A DNA stretch of 64,000 nucleotides, taken from assembly GCA_025677825.1 (NCBI GenBank), contig JAIXMO010000038.1, forward strand, positions 1 through 64,000, in the 5' to 3' direction. Each line of letters starts with the position of its first letter. The stretch's first letter is position 1. A model generated the notes under the pieces. That model worked only from the letters and a program-made list of their open reading frames with translations, did no database searches and was not told where the DNA came from. Position numbers and translations under genes: made by a program. Below, piece by piece: positions 48,334 through 59,564 of this stretch. The DNA comes from Helicostylum pulchrum. Lineage: Eukaryota; Mucoromycota; Mucoromycetes; Mucorales; Mucoraceae.

Positions 48334-50071
48334 TTTTTATTGTTGCTGAAAAAAAAGAACAAAGAAGAAAGAAGAAAGAAAGGTGTGACCCAAATAGTTG
48401 TGCGCCTGAGGGGTTTTAACTGGCACTTTTCGGCAAAAGAAATAATAGCTTCGGCTTTCGCTGGGAAATATTTAATTCAGCTTGGCAGAAGTTTTCTTTA
48501 ATGTGAATACGTATAAGCCTCTTATCTTACTTTTAGTACAAGGATATACAAAAAATTTCGAAAGAGCAACTACTTGAAATCTTGGTAGCTGCGGCGAAAA
48601 GGGATACTTACAAAAAAAAAATCAGCCCTTCGTGTTACCTACCGCCTTTTGCTAGTTTTTGCTTATGCAGTATTTGTTCATTCTAATTACAAGTCAATAA
48701 AAGGATTTGCTTAATAAATAAATAAAAAAACTATATTTGAACTATTGATCGCCGTATAAATTAAGAAGTTGAACTGCGCACGGTTCGATACTAAAGTACA
48801 TCCCAACTCGTCAAAATACGCGCAGGAAGATAGGGGAATATGTTGCTTATACCTTACAGATGTCCGTGCGTATGTAAAATGTATATGCAGCTTACCAAAC
48901 CATCTTAATACTTAGTTGAAGGTTTACATGCACTTTTTATTCGTCACTTTTGGAAAGAAAGAAAAATAGTCTGCGAAAAATAAATAAAAAGAATGATTCT
49001 ATTAAATACAACCAAAGAAAAGACTTATTTAATTTAAAATATTAAAGAGATATAATAAGAGATGCATTAGCCACTTTAAAAAGTGTTTCCAGAACCAACC
49101 GCGACAAGGTTCATCTCTGTATAGTTCCATCTTTTTTTATAGTAAAAGAGAATCTTTTGGTAGCCCTGAACTCATTGGGACAGTGGCGTCAAAGAAACAA
49201 AAATCTAACTTAAGTGGAGCACCGGACGGCCTACTCTATTTGGTCACAACTAAAATTTGAGGAACCTTATCTTATAGCTTCGCCAACCAGACAGAGACCA
49301 AAATGCGTTCAAACTGTCAACTTTTTTTTTCAAAGGGAGATCCAACTGGCTTGGTTTCTCAGTAATATAATATGCCACTTTGAGCTTCAGACCATAGGAG
49401 AAAGAGGTTAGGGAAAAAAACTTTTTAAAACATACAAGTTGCCGTTTTATTAAATTTGTTTAATAGAGTATTTACTAAAGTCATATACAAAAGGCTCTGT
49501 GGTCCAATTCAGAAAGTGAGATTTATTTTTAATAGCATTGGGATAAACTGATCGAATCATTTAGGCCCAGGATTAGCTATTAGCGAACCCTTCCCAATGC
49601 CACTTTTACCAAAGGTAATACAACGACAAAAAAAGGTAGAGCAACAACGAGTAGTGCTACGATTAGTGCAAGCATTTGTCCATTTTTTAGTTTTTTTTCT
49701 TTTAGTATGGCGTTTATTTCATTTGCATAACGTAACTCTTTATATGTTAGTTAACCATTTAGGTATATCTTCAGTACTCATTTTTTAAACCTATTTGATG
49801 CATGAATGCGTAAATACAACGTGTATCAAGATTTTACACTCTTTTTCGTGTCAGATACTCCTGAGAACAGGCCGGCATAGGTTTCAACCAAATGTTTCAA
49901 GCGCTTCGGTTACTTTTACAGTTTTAAAGTTTATCATGATACAATTTACTGGATTATGCTTTTTTGGCATGATCTTCCGATGATGCATCATTGTCATTTG
50001 TTATTGCCTTTGGATAGGATTTTCAAATCGACTTTAGGCGATAGGATGGAGAAATAATATTTGTAAATCTT
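48334..50071. other. Gene-poor interval upstream of the inverted-repeat element
   Basis: 1.7 kb of AT-rich DNA. One open frame at 49597-49788 could encode a 63-aa basic protein with a membrane-like segment (FVHFLVFFLLVWRLF), but it has no splice or homology support and is not called. Nothing else is recognised. Confidence 0.4.
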
Positions 50072-50444
50072 GGTTTGATTAGGCTCGCGAATCCTTTTGT
50101 AGTAGCCTTGATAACTTCGGTGGGTCTTTAGTAGATCCTGAGTAGACTGGCTATCACAGAATCACTAAGTAGAGTCTCAACTTCTAGTTGGTTTCATACT
50201 TGTTTAAAGTAACTAATCAAATTTTGATATCTTGTCAACAATATTACGCGTTAAAGTTGTAATAAAAAAAGCGTTGGTGCTGATAAAGAAAAATAGGACA
50301 AGATAATTTAAAAGTGATCATGGTGACTATGTTACCAAGAAACTGATAGTACAAGTGGTTGCGATGGATTCAAAGGCTATTGCGATGGCCGCAACTATAT
50401 ATTTTTTTAGACATAAAAGGTAGATAGAACCGCGTCTTTTTTTT
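50072..50444 (+). repeat. Left arm of 373-bp inverted repeat
   Basis: Pairs base for base with the complement of 51693-52065, with a single difference seen near position 50102. Contains no open frame. Ends internally in CGCGTCTTTTTTTT. Confidence 0.95.
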
Positions 50445-50575
50445 CTCTCATAAAATAATTATAATATACAGCTATATCTAGAAACAAACACACGTATAAT
50501 TAAGATGGGTATATACTTTAAACAATGATAACAATAAAAAAAAAGCATTAAGATTTTTAAAAAAAAAATTATTTT

Positions 50576-50939
50576 AACGAACCAATCGATTCCCTATTAT
50601 ATAGAGAATCGATAGGCTCGTTATAAACAACATCGTTTCGTTGTCAGGGTAAAAAAGCCCTGACCGATGTTCTTTTGACAAATCTTTCGCTGTTGAAGCG
50701 AAAGATTTATTTGGCTTACAACCAGTGTTACAGACCGGTGGAAGCGGGGCGGGAGGGAGGAGAGAAGGCGAGGGAAGGGAAACAAGCGGACAAGAAGGCA
50801 AAGGAAAGACATGGAGAGGACACGAAGAGACAGGGCAGACAGGAAGAGGTGTGGCCACCAACGATTTTGGCTCTTCGGCCAATAAACAAACACCAAAAGA
50901 AAGTGCTTCTTTTAACAAATCCCTCGGAGAGAGGGATTT
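50576..50939. repeat. Cluster of perfect and near-perfect hairpins inside the element
   Basis: Four inverted repeats stand out. 50576-50622 has ~19-bp arms around TATTATATA with three mismatches. 50629-50671 is nested: AACATCG...CGATGTT enclosing GTCAGGG...CCCTGAC. 50680-50708 has 11-bp perfect arms AAATCTTTCGC with a 7-nt loop. 50917-50939 has 9-bp perfect arms AAATCCCTC with a 5-nt loop. Between the last two lies a G/A-rich stretch (GGGGCGGGAGGGAGG). The layout resembles GC-rich palindromic elements or a structured RNA. Confidence 0.8.
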
Positions 50940-51083
50940 ACACTCCTCTACAAGAAAGGCTTTTCGCCAAACTTGGTAGGGGGTGACGGTCGGTACAAAA
51001 GTACAGTAACTTTTTGTATCCCAAATGGACGAGCCAGCTAGAAAATAACAAAGCAAACAAGGTTACTATTTATCTTTAAAGGC

Positions 51084-51114
<31 letters not shown>

Positions 51115-51692
51115 ACTTACGACAGATAGGGATAACAGAGGTCCTGTAGTTACTGAACAGCGGTAGGAAGGACGAGCCTATAAAGAGCGTTACGAGGCTT
51201 ATAACGAGCATTGGTTTTTATAATACAAAGAGTAAAGAAAAAGAAATGAAAATCAATAGAAAAAAAAGCCTTTAATACCAAAAATAAGAATGACCTCATG
51301 AATAAATTTTGTTTACTTTGGCAAATTACTTCATATATTTGCGACAAAAAAAAAAATCGAACCTCACCATATATGCCCGCCTTTAAAATGACTTATTATG
51401 GTAGATGTTGTATTTACATAAAAAAACTCCCACACTCATACTTCACTTTTTTTTTTTGACATGAGTTTTATCTATAGCCAATAGTTTTTCAAGAGGGGAA
51501 GGGAGTAGCGAAATGAACCTGTAGGTCGGTAAGATAGTACTTTTCCGTAACTGTTTGGTCGACTGTAAAAAAGATCTTCTATGTAGTAGGTACAGGTAAC
51601 TTGACTATCAAACTATCAGTGTTTGCGCCAGATTTTCCGACTTTTAATGAGCTTTACTCAAATATGCATTAATTCAGGAAGTTTTGTGACAC

Positions 51693-52065
51693 AAAAAAAA
51701 GACGCGGTTCTATCTACCTTTTATGTCTAAAAAAATATATAGTTGCGGCCATCGCAATAGCCTTTGAATCCATCGCAACCACTTGTACTATCAGTTTCTT
51801 GGTAACATAGTCACCATGATCACTTTTAAATTATCTTGTCCTATTTTTCTTTATCAGCACCAACGCTTTTTTTATTACAACTTTAACGCGTAATATTGTT
51901 GACAAGATATCAAAATTTGATTAGTTACTTTAAACAAGTATGAAACCAACTAGAAGTTGAGACTCTACTTAGTGATTCTGTGATAGCCAGTCTACTCAGG
52001 ATCTACTAAAGACCCACCGAAGTTATCAAGGCTATTACAAAAGGATTCGCGAGCCTAATCAAACC
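51693..52065 (-). repeat. Right arm of 373-bp inverted repeat
   Basis: Inverted copy of 50072-50444. It begins internally with AAAAAAAAGACGCGG and ends AATCAAACC at the outer edge. The flanking DNA (TACTTTGTA) has no counterpart on the left side. Confidence 0.95.
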
Positions 52066-53000
52066 TACTTTGTATTCTACTTGCACACTTTAACGGTTAC
52101 AAGGTTGAATTTTGCTACCAATCTCCGTATCCTTTAAGGAAGAAGCAATTCCAGCAGTCAGATCCTCTTCTTCCTACCTATAGTTCCTCCTTTGTCTTTT
52201 TTTTTTTACAATAACCGGACCCTTTTTAATACTATTGCATTGTGTTGATGTTTTCTTCTTTTTCATTTTGTTTAAAAAATCTTATATCATTAAATATGTA
52301 CTATAATCTTATACACACATTTAGTCATACTCGAAGATCCAGCAGAAAGAAGCTATGTATCTTGCATGTCCCTCACTGGTTGAAAAACGAAATGTTATTT
52401 AATATTACTTTCAAACAATCAGACAACAAAGAGCCAAAATATGAAAACAAACAGGTGTTATAGGTAATATTTTTGGTACTATAATTAATGGCGAGGCCAA
52501 TACTATATTCTGATGAAGATTTGGCGCATTGAAATGGACTAGACAACAAGACGGTGGCCATAAATATTTGAATCTGTCAAAGAATGCATAACGATTGTCG
52601 CTATAAAATTAACGCAGCAAATACTAAACATTTGTGCATGTCATAACTGATGCGTTTATTGATCATCTATAAAATAAAGTGATTTTTTGAGTGATTTCAG
52701 CACATGAATATTTGAGTCTTTTTTTTTCCTTTCTTATGCGGTGTAAAAACACTACAAATAGTATAAGAACAAGACAATAAACTTCTTTTTGTGAGATCCT
52801 AAACATTAGGACAAGTTCAAATAAAAGATTCACCGCGTAAATCGTTGACATTTCCTAGAGTCACATACATAACAAACACTTTAGAGGAATAATTAATGAT
52901 CGATGATGAATTATAATTCTCAAAATGGCTCTTAAGCTTAAATTTTTATTTTCTTTTGTAATTGGATTATACCCTAAAATCGAATAGTGGTAATAGTGGG
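52066..53000. other. Intergenic, nothing recognised
   Basis: About 930 bp between the inverted-repeat element and the Tc1/pogo-type end. Short open frames only, without coding support. Confidence 0.4.
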
Positions 53001-53082
53001 GAACAGACGCCGTCCTGGAGAAGCCCACCCTTAAATAGAGCTTACCTTAAATCGAACACCCTTAAATAAAGACGCTACTGTA
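53001..53082 (-). mobile_element. Solo Tc1/mariner (pogo-like) terminal repeat
   Basis: Read on the minus strand from 53082, the DNA begins TA then CAGTAGCGTCTTTATTTA and continues with three tandem motifs of the type TTTAAGG(GTG). CAGT next to a TA duplication is the typical terminus of Tc1/mariner-pogo elements. No transposase or second end is present nearby. The TA lies 145 bp before the KAT14-like start codon, so this remnant is now part of that gene's promoter region. Confidence 0.55.
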
Positions 53083-53226
53083 TTTAGCTCTCTTTTCTCT
53101 CTCTCTTCCTTTTATACTTATTTACAGTCCCAGTGCCACCGCTCATTGACGTGTGACTAATAATTTTACTTTTTTATAAAAACTGATTTTTACAACAACA
53201 AAAAAACTCTTTGTATAAATCCCAAT

Positions 53227-55984
53227 ATGACTGATAAGAAGCTTCCTTATAACGTAACCCTATTTATTTTACGTTTAATTTACTTAAACTAATATCGCTC
53301 TTTTTTACAACAGTTGGAATCTTTACATTGGGATAATAACCACACTCGAAATACTGAGGACACTTATTGTTATTGTGGACAAGGAATAACAGAGTAAGAG
53401 AAGAAGAAGAAAAAAAGTTTTCGTAATGTATCCAATACTTAATTAAACATGAATAGTGATCAACCTGTCATTCGATGTGAAAAATGTCGTCAATTTTTTC
53501 ATGGAGGTAAAAAAAAAGATAAAAAAAAAAGAAAAGAATGTAGACCAACGCCATATATCGGAAATAGATTGTATTAGTTGTATGGGAAAACCTTTACTTT
53601 ATGGCGATACATTTGGAACCTTTTATTGTTCCATTTGTAATGAAGGTCAAGAAACCTTTCAAAGAAAAGGACTAAGTTGGATCGCTATTGTTCACTTGGT
53701 CATATATAATTTAATTAAAAAAGCACAAGTAGAGGACGCTAAAAAAGACGAAAAAGATAGACGCGAACATTATTATTTTAGATGGAAAGAGGATGTGTGT
53801 GCATTTATTGATGATTATTGGGATTATCTTGTACCTGATAAACAAAGTAATACCTTTTTTTTTGGAGTTCATAAACATGGTTTGATTGATAATCCCTTTT
53901 AATATAGGATCTTTAACCTGGAATAATACAATTGCTAGTGTATTATCAACTCATAACAACCTTTTTCTTTCCGGATTCGAAAAGTTTCATCAAAGTGGTA
54001 AGCATTTTTTTTTTCGAAAGCGTACATATTGCTCAGTTTTAATTTAGCTTGGTGGACACTTCATAAAGTCGAACCTCCATCAAACGAAAAAAAGTCAAAA
54101 GCTACGATCAAACAAAAACCGAATTTAAAAAGACCTTTAAAACGTTCTAAACCAGACCCAGGACCACCAAAACCAAAGAAACCAAAGAAAGTTAAAAAAG
54201 AGGATCCAGATCCAGATTTACTTGACTTAAGTTCGTTATCAGAATTATCTTCAGCAAATGAACTTTCAAGTGACGAAGAATTACAAGCTGTCAAAAAGAA
54301 GAAAACAGATACAAAACATTTAAAAAAACCAGCTTCTCGGAAGCTGAGCTTAGATAAAATGTCACCCGAAATTTTATCTCCTCGAATAACATCATCACCA
54401 TCCTCTGAGCATTCTTTAAAACCAAAGCAAACAAAATCACTGCCACCGAAATCTCGTTCCTCTCCAAAACCTACATCTAAACCAACAGCATCTTCATCTT
54501 CTCCTTCTTTATCTAAACAAGAACTAGAAACAGTTCAATCAAAACCACCGGCATCGCCGTCACCACCCCCAACAGCAGTAGCAGCAACAGCAGCAGTATC
54601 ACCGCCACCAGAAGCGGCGTCACCATCACCGTCACCAGATACTACTGTAATATTACCCGAAAATGTTGAGCCTGTACATTTTCCTAAAATTACTTTAAAA
54701 GATATTTCGAGAGAATCATCTGTACAACAAGAATCACCTATTACAGAGACTCATGTAATTAAAGAGGAAAAATCTCTAGACATACCCAACTACACTCAAA
54801 ATACAGTTACGAGTATAGGTACCGATACTGCCGCAAACACACAAACAAATACAAACACACATACAAACATATATGTAACTGCAAATGTAACCAAGCCTCA
54901 CACTACTTCCGTATTCAATCAACACCTTTCACAACAAGACGAATGGTTACTACTGCAACGTTTAGAGCATTCATCCAAAAATCTTTCTTATGCTGCTTGC
55001 AGATATAAACGAAAGTTAGCTGTGCGACGTCTTAAACGTAATTTGGGTATTAAGTTATTTGATATAGATGCACATATTATTCAATTACTACGAACACCTA
55101 AACATGCTTTGGAGCCGATTTCTAAAGAAACTACCATTTTACCCGCATCCAATCAAGAAGAGGAACAATCGCTGGATGATCAGCAACAACGACTGGATAA
55201 AATCACATTTACTCCTTACACATCATCTTTTGCTTCCAGACTGTTTGGGTCCATTCGCCAAAGAGAGACAATCACGCGAGACGAGCCTTGGTTGTCCTCG
55301 TGGAACGGACGTAAACTTCGACCATTTATTCGTCGTGACTTTCAGAGTAAACCAAATCGTATGTTACTAATGGGTCAAATTAAGGCATGCAATGGGAAAC
55401 CATGTAAAAAAGGGGAAAAGGTGGATGGTGTCATACCTGGAGAAAGTATTGATTACGTGTATTTTCAAAAGGAGCACTTGGCACAAGTCAATCTTTTGTT
55501 AAGTAGATCCTTTTGGGAAGGTATTGATGTCTCTGAATCACTCTTGTTTCCGGAATTCAGTATCGTGGCTTTATATAAACGACATGTTATTGGGTGTGCA
55601 TTTATGACACCTGAAGCTTATATTACTTATTTTGCTGTAGATGAAGGATGGGGAAAAGCAAGTATTGGACAGTAAGTAAAAAATTAATGGTACACCAAAA
55701 AAAAAAAAGCTCAACATGCGTTTATTTAGGTTTATGTTGTACCACTTGTTTCAAACTGCTATCAGTAAAGATATCACGCTTCATGTCTCTGCTAATAATA
55801 ATGCCATGGTATGATTTTTATTTTTGTCTCTTTTTCGAAAAACTCACTCTATTTTTATTATTAGATTTTGTATCAAAAGTTTGGATTTAAACCAGAAGAA
55901 TTCATTGTTAATTTTTACGACAAATATTATCCTGCTGACAGCGTGTACAGTAAAAATGCCTTCTTTTTGAGATTAAGAAGATAA
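53227..55984 (+). CDS. KAT14: KAT14/CSRP2BP-like histone acetyltransferase with PHD-like finger
   Basis: Eight exons: 53227-53253, 53314-53393, 53457-53506, 53544-53846, 53908-53997, 54048-55671, 55730-55808, 55865-55984, giving 790 aa. The N-terminus has a Cys-rich PHD-like finger (YCYCGQ, RCEKCRQFFH, DCISC, FYCSIC), then a winged-helix part with YYFRWKEDVCAFIDDYWDYL. A disordered Lys/Ser/Pro region (~residues 190-480) follows. After a conserved block PFIRRDF comes the C-terminal GNAT domain: FWEGIDVSESLLFPEFSIVALYK, LHVSANNNAMILYQKFGF, VNFYDKYYP, ending FFLRLRR. This is the full order of animal KAT14, a subunit of the ATAC coactivator. The acetyl-CoA loop reads KASIGQ, not R-x-x-G-x-G, so catalysis is uncertain. 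Confidence 0.9.
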
Positions 55985-57220
55985 GCAAAAGTGCCCCTGT
56001 ACTCTATATCATTAAACAGCTATCAATAAAAAAAATTATTAACCTGAATCGAGAGAGAATTTGTGATTCTCCATCTATAAATAAATATATACATCCATGG
56101 CATAATTGAGTGGCGCCCAAATATACTACAGTTTGGCACAGTGTCTGAGAATACGATAATCTATATTAGTCGAGATGGGTCACCTGCTTCCCGCTTTGTC
56201 CACCTAAAAGTTCTAGCTCGGAATATAAAAAATATGTATCTTCAAAACTTTGAACTACTTCGCCATTAAAGATTAATAATTTGTTCAAGTTATTTGTCAG
56301 TTTATTTATACATCTTTATGCTTTGGTAACATAAAACAATTACATTTTGGTAACAAATTGATTTAGATCATATTTTTGTGAGGGGAAAGACCAGCACCTT
56401 CATTCTAAGTTTTAGGGATTCCATGTAATGCTGTTCCTGCATGTTTATAAATCAGTCGACAAACGGCGTAATAATGATCCCTTTTTTTATATGTATTATA
56501 AAAAACAGGTGATAAATAGTAAAAAATTGTTTTATGATGAAATATAAAAGCTTCGAGTCAAACAACAGACTAGCACGAGATAACTTAACAAGAGGTCAAA
56601 AGCAGAAAAAAAAAGTACTAAAAAGGAGATATACAACTATTTTGTTAATACTAGCTGGTACAATCTTGCATCACGTAAAATGTTACACTTGCTCATATTA
56701 CTATCAATTTGGAAATATTTTAATAATTAAAAGCAGGTGATGAAGTCAATCTTGCTTGCACATAAGAGTAATAATGTCAAATTTGGTTAAATAAACCTGT
56801 TTTGAACTTTATGATCTAGTTTATTATATTTTATTTAGGATAAATTTTCTAAAAGTGTAGTTATTTACCAATATTCATCACTCATATTTTTTTTCTATCA
56901 CCATTTCTATCATCGTTATCAAGTGGATATTATCTTCACTAGTTGATATACGTTAACTTAAAAATAATAAAACGCCACCATAGAAATGGTGCATTGTTTA
57001 TAAATGGTTTTTCCGATCTCAGTCCGCTAAAATAGGTGTTTTTGGCCAAAAACAGTGATTCCATTAACTCCGTGTGATTCTTGGATATATAAACGATTTT
57101 AAAAAAATCGATGATTTACGTATTTTCTTTTTCTTTATCCGTTACATTACATTCGCTTCTTCTTATTTCATTACTTCTTTTTTACTAATATATATATATA
57201 TATATATATATATAAAGAAC
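55985..57220. other. Intergenic, nothing recognised
   Basis: 1.2 kb of AT-rich DNA between the KAT14-like and transporter genes. It holds no gene, and its last part is the transporter promoter. Confidence 0.4.
57188..57214. repeat. AT microsatellite next to a start codon
   Basis: (AT)13 tract ending 6 nt upstream of the transporter ATG, so it lies in the 5' leader or core promoter. A similar AT tract lies at 503-522 inside the last visible cyclase intron. Confidence 0.9.
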
Positions 57221-59564
57221 ATGACTGGAACAAGCTTATCCTCCGTTAAAAAGGAGGGTTTAATCAATGAATACATTACAGCTGAAACTATTGTCAGCTC
57301 TGAAAAATTAGAAGATTTCGTCTCTGATCGCGAAAAGACTCAACACATCGATGATTCAGAAAAGTCTGATTTTAATGAATTTGTCGAAACTGCAGAAGAT
57401 TCTCCTATTGAAGAAGTTCGCGCTGTAGTATCAAAGTAAGTTTTTTTTTAAAAAAAAAATCTCAATAAAATGTAAGTTAACTTATTTATTTAATAGTACT
57501 GATGACCCAACACTTCCTGTATATACTTTTCGTATGTGGTTTTTAGGTATTATTTTTGGTGCTTTACTTAGTTTTGTCAATCAATTTTTCCATTTCCGTC
57601 AAAATGCTTTGACCTTGTCTCCTCTTGTTGTCCAATTGCTTAGTTTCCCTATCGGTAAGCTTATGGAAAAGGTTATTCCCAAATCTAAATTCTTTAATCC
57701 TGGTCCATTCAACATCAAGGAACATGTCTTGATTACAACTCTTGCCAATTGTTGTTACAGTACCGCCTATGCTGTTGATATTATTACCATTCAACGTATC
57801 TTTTATAACCAAAATTTAGGTTGGGGTGGAGGTATCTTATTAATTTGGACTACTCAATTTATTGGTTACGGAATGGCTGGTCTACTCCGTCCTTATCTTG
57901 TATACCCTTCTGCCATGGTCTGGCCAGGAAACTTGTCCAACATTTCACTTTTCCGTTCTTTCCATCAACCTGATTCAAACTGGAGTGGTCCTACTCGTCT
58001 CCGTTGGTTCATGTATAGTTTTGCTGGTATGTTCGTTTACTACTGGCTTCCCGGTTACTTCTTCCAGGTATTGACCTTCTTCTCTTGGGCTTGCTGGATC
58101 AACCAAGATAATCGTGTGCTGGCTCAACTTACTGGTTCCCTTAATGGTTTGGGTATGCTTTCTGTCTCATTTGATTGGACTACCATTACATCTTTCCTTG
58201 GTTCTCCATTAGTTGTACCTTTCTGGGCCATTGCTAATATTTCTGTTGGGTTTGTTTTTGTTGCTTGGATTATGGTTCCCGCTTTATACTATAGCAATGT
58301 TTGGGACGCTAAAACGTTCCCAATTTTAACCTCTGACTTATTCAACGTTGCTGGTGAGCCTTGGGATAACAGTCTCGTTTTAAACGATCAAAAGATCTTG
58401 GACCCCGCACTTTATGCTATACATGGTCCTCTTCGTATGACTACCTTCTTTGCATTCACTTATGGTATTGGTTTTGCCGGTGTCACCAGTCTTTTAACAC
58501 ATACTGCTTTATTCCACGGTAAAGATATCATTAAACAATTCAAGAACTCTCGTACCAAGAACAATGAAGATATCCATCAAAAGTTAATGCGTGCTTACCC
58601 TGAAGTACCAGACTGGTGGTATATTGCCATCTTTTTCGTTTCATTTGGCGTTTCATTTGCTGTTATTTATGAATGGCCCATTTATCTTCCTTGGTGGGGT
58701 CTAATTCTTGCTGTTGCGATCTCTGTCATTTTCGTACTCCCTATTGGTATTATTCAAGCAGTTACTAACCAGCAGCCTGGTCTTAATGTTATCACTGAAT
58801 TCGTTATTGGCTTTGCCCTTCCTGGTCACCCTATTGCCAATGTTACTTTCAAAACCTATGGTTATATTAGTTCTACTCAATGTCTTAACTTTCTTAGTGA
58901 TCTTAAGCTTGGTCATTATACCAAAGTTCCTCCTAAAGCCATGTTTTGGGTCCAAATCGTCGGTACTTTCTTGGCTGGTCTAGTTAACTTGGCTACTGCT
59001 ACATGGCTTATGGATACCGTCGCAGACATTTGCACTACCAAGGGTCGTCCTTTCACTTGCCCTTCCGCAAGAACCTTTTATTCCGCTTCTGTTATTTGGG
59101 GCGCTATTGGTCCAGAAAAGATGTTTGGTGCCGAATCTCCTTACAACTCTATGCTTTGGTTCTTCCTTATCGGTGTCTTTATTCCTATTCCCTTCTGGCT
59201 CCTTTCTAAAAAGTATCCAAACAGTTGGATCAAATTTATCCATATTCCTTTAATCTTGAACTCTACCGGTATGATGCCTCCTGCTGTCCCTCTTAATTTC
59301 TCCATGTGGTGTGCTGCCGGTTTTGTCTTTATGTTCTATATTCGTAGATATCACTTTGAATGGTGGAGAAAGTACAACTATGTTACCTCTGCCGCTTTTG
59401 ATTCTGGCGTTGCTATTAGTGCGATTATTGTATTTGGTGTAGTAACTGGATCAGGTTATACCCCCGAGTGGTGGGGTAACGGTGGTGCCGGTGGACCAAA
59501 TGCCATGGGTGATAACTGTAACTTGGCTGCTGATAACTATTACGGCTATTGTCCTAGCTGCTAA
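57221..59564 (+). CDS. Oligopeptide transporter (OPT family)
   Basis: Two exons (57221-57435, 57497-59564) give 760 aa. A ~75-residue acidic cytosolic N-terminus is followed by about 14-16 membrane helices. Family motifs: the NPGPFNIKEHVLI loop, YLVYPSAMVWPGNLSN, GLGMLSVSFDWTTI, and in the second half GHPIANVTFKTYGYISS and YNSMLWFFLIGVFIPIPFW. The C-terminus ends in YYGYCPSC. OPT proteins import tetra- and pentapeptides, glutathione or metal-chelate complexes with protons at the plasma membrane; the substrate here is undetermined. The only intron sits just before the first helix and contains a T9A10 palindrome. Length and topology are normal. Confidence 0.95.

Larger units (their letters stand above)
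50072..52065. mobile_element. 1,994-bp non-autonomous element with long terminal inverted repeats
   Basis: Arms 50072-50444 and 51693-52065 are inverted copies of 373 bp each that differ at one base (GTAGTAGCC against GTAATAGCC) by eye. They start GGTTTGATTAGG. The 1,248-bp interior is more GC-rich than the flanks, contains a series of perfect hairpins (see next entries) and an A run at 51082-51111. It has no transposase motif. A 160-codon minus-strand frame at 50574-51056 is Pro/Ser/Leu-rich and looks like a by-product of composition. No clean target duplication is visible at the outer edges. Near-identical arms imply recent insertion or ongoing gene conversion. It could be a Mutator-like or foldback element; the superfamily is not determined. 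Confidence 0.85.

Noticed and set aside
49597..49788. 63-codon frame with a membrane-like stretch
   Set aside because: Possible by chance in AT-rich DNA; no homology, no introns, no neighbouring support. Kept out of the gene list.
50574..51056. 160-codon open frame inside the inverted-repeat element
   Set aside because: It is Pro/Ser/Leu-rich because of the G/A-rich strand, crosses the hairpins, and has no recognisable domain or splice signals.
51123..51138. TAGGGATAACAG, similar to the first 12 bases of the I-SceI site
   Set aside because: The remaining six bases do not match and no homing endonuclease gene or rRNA context is present.
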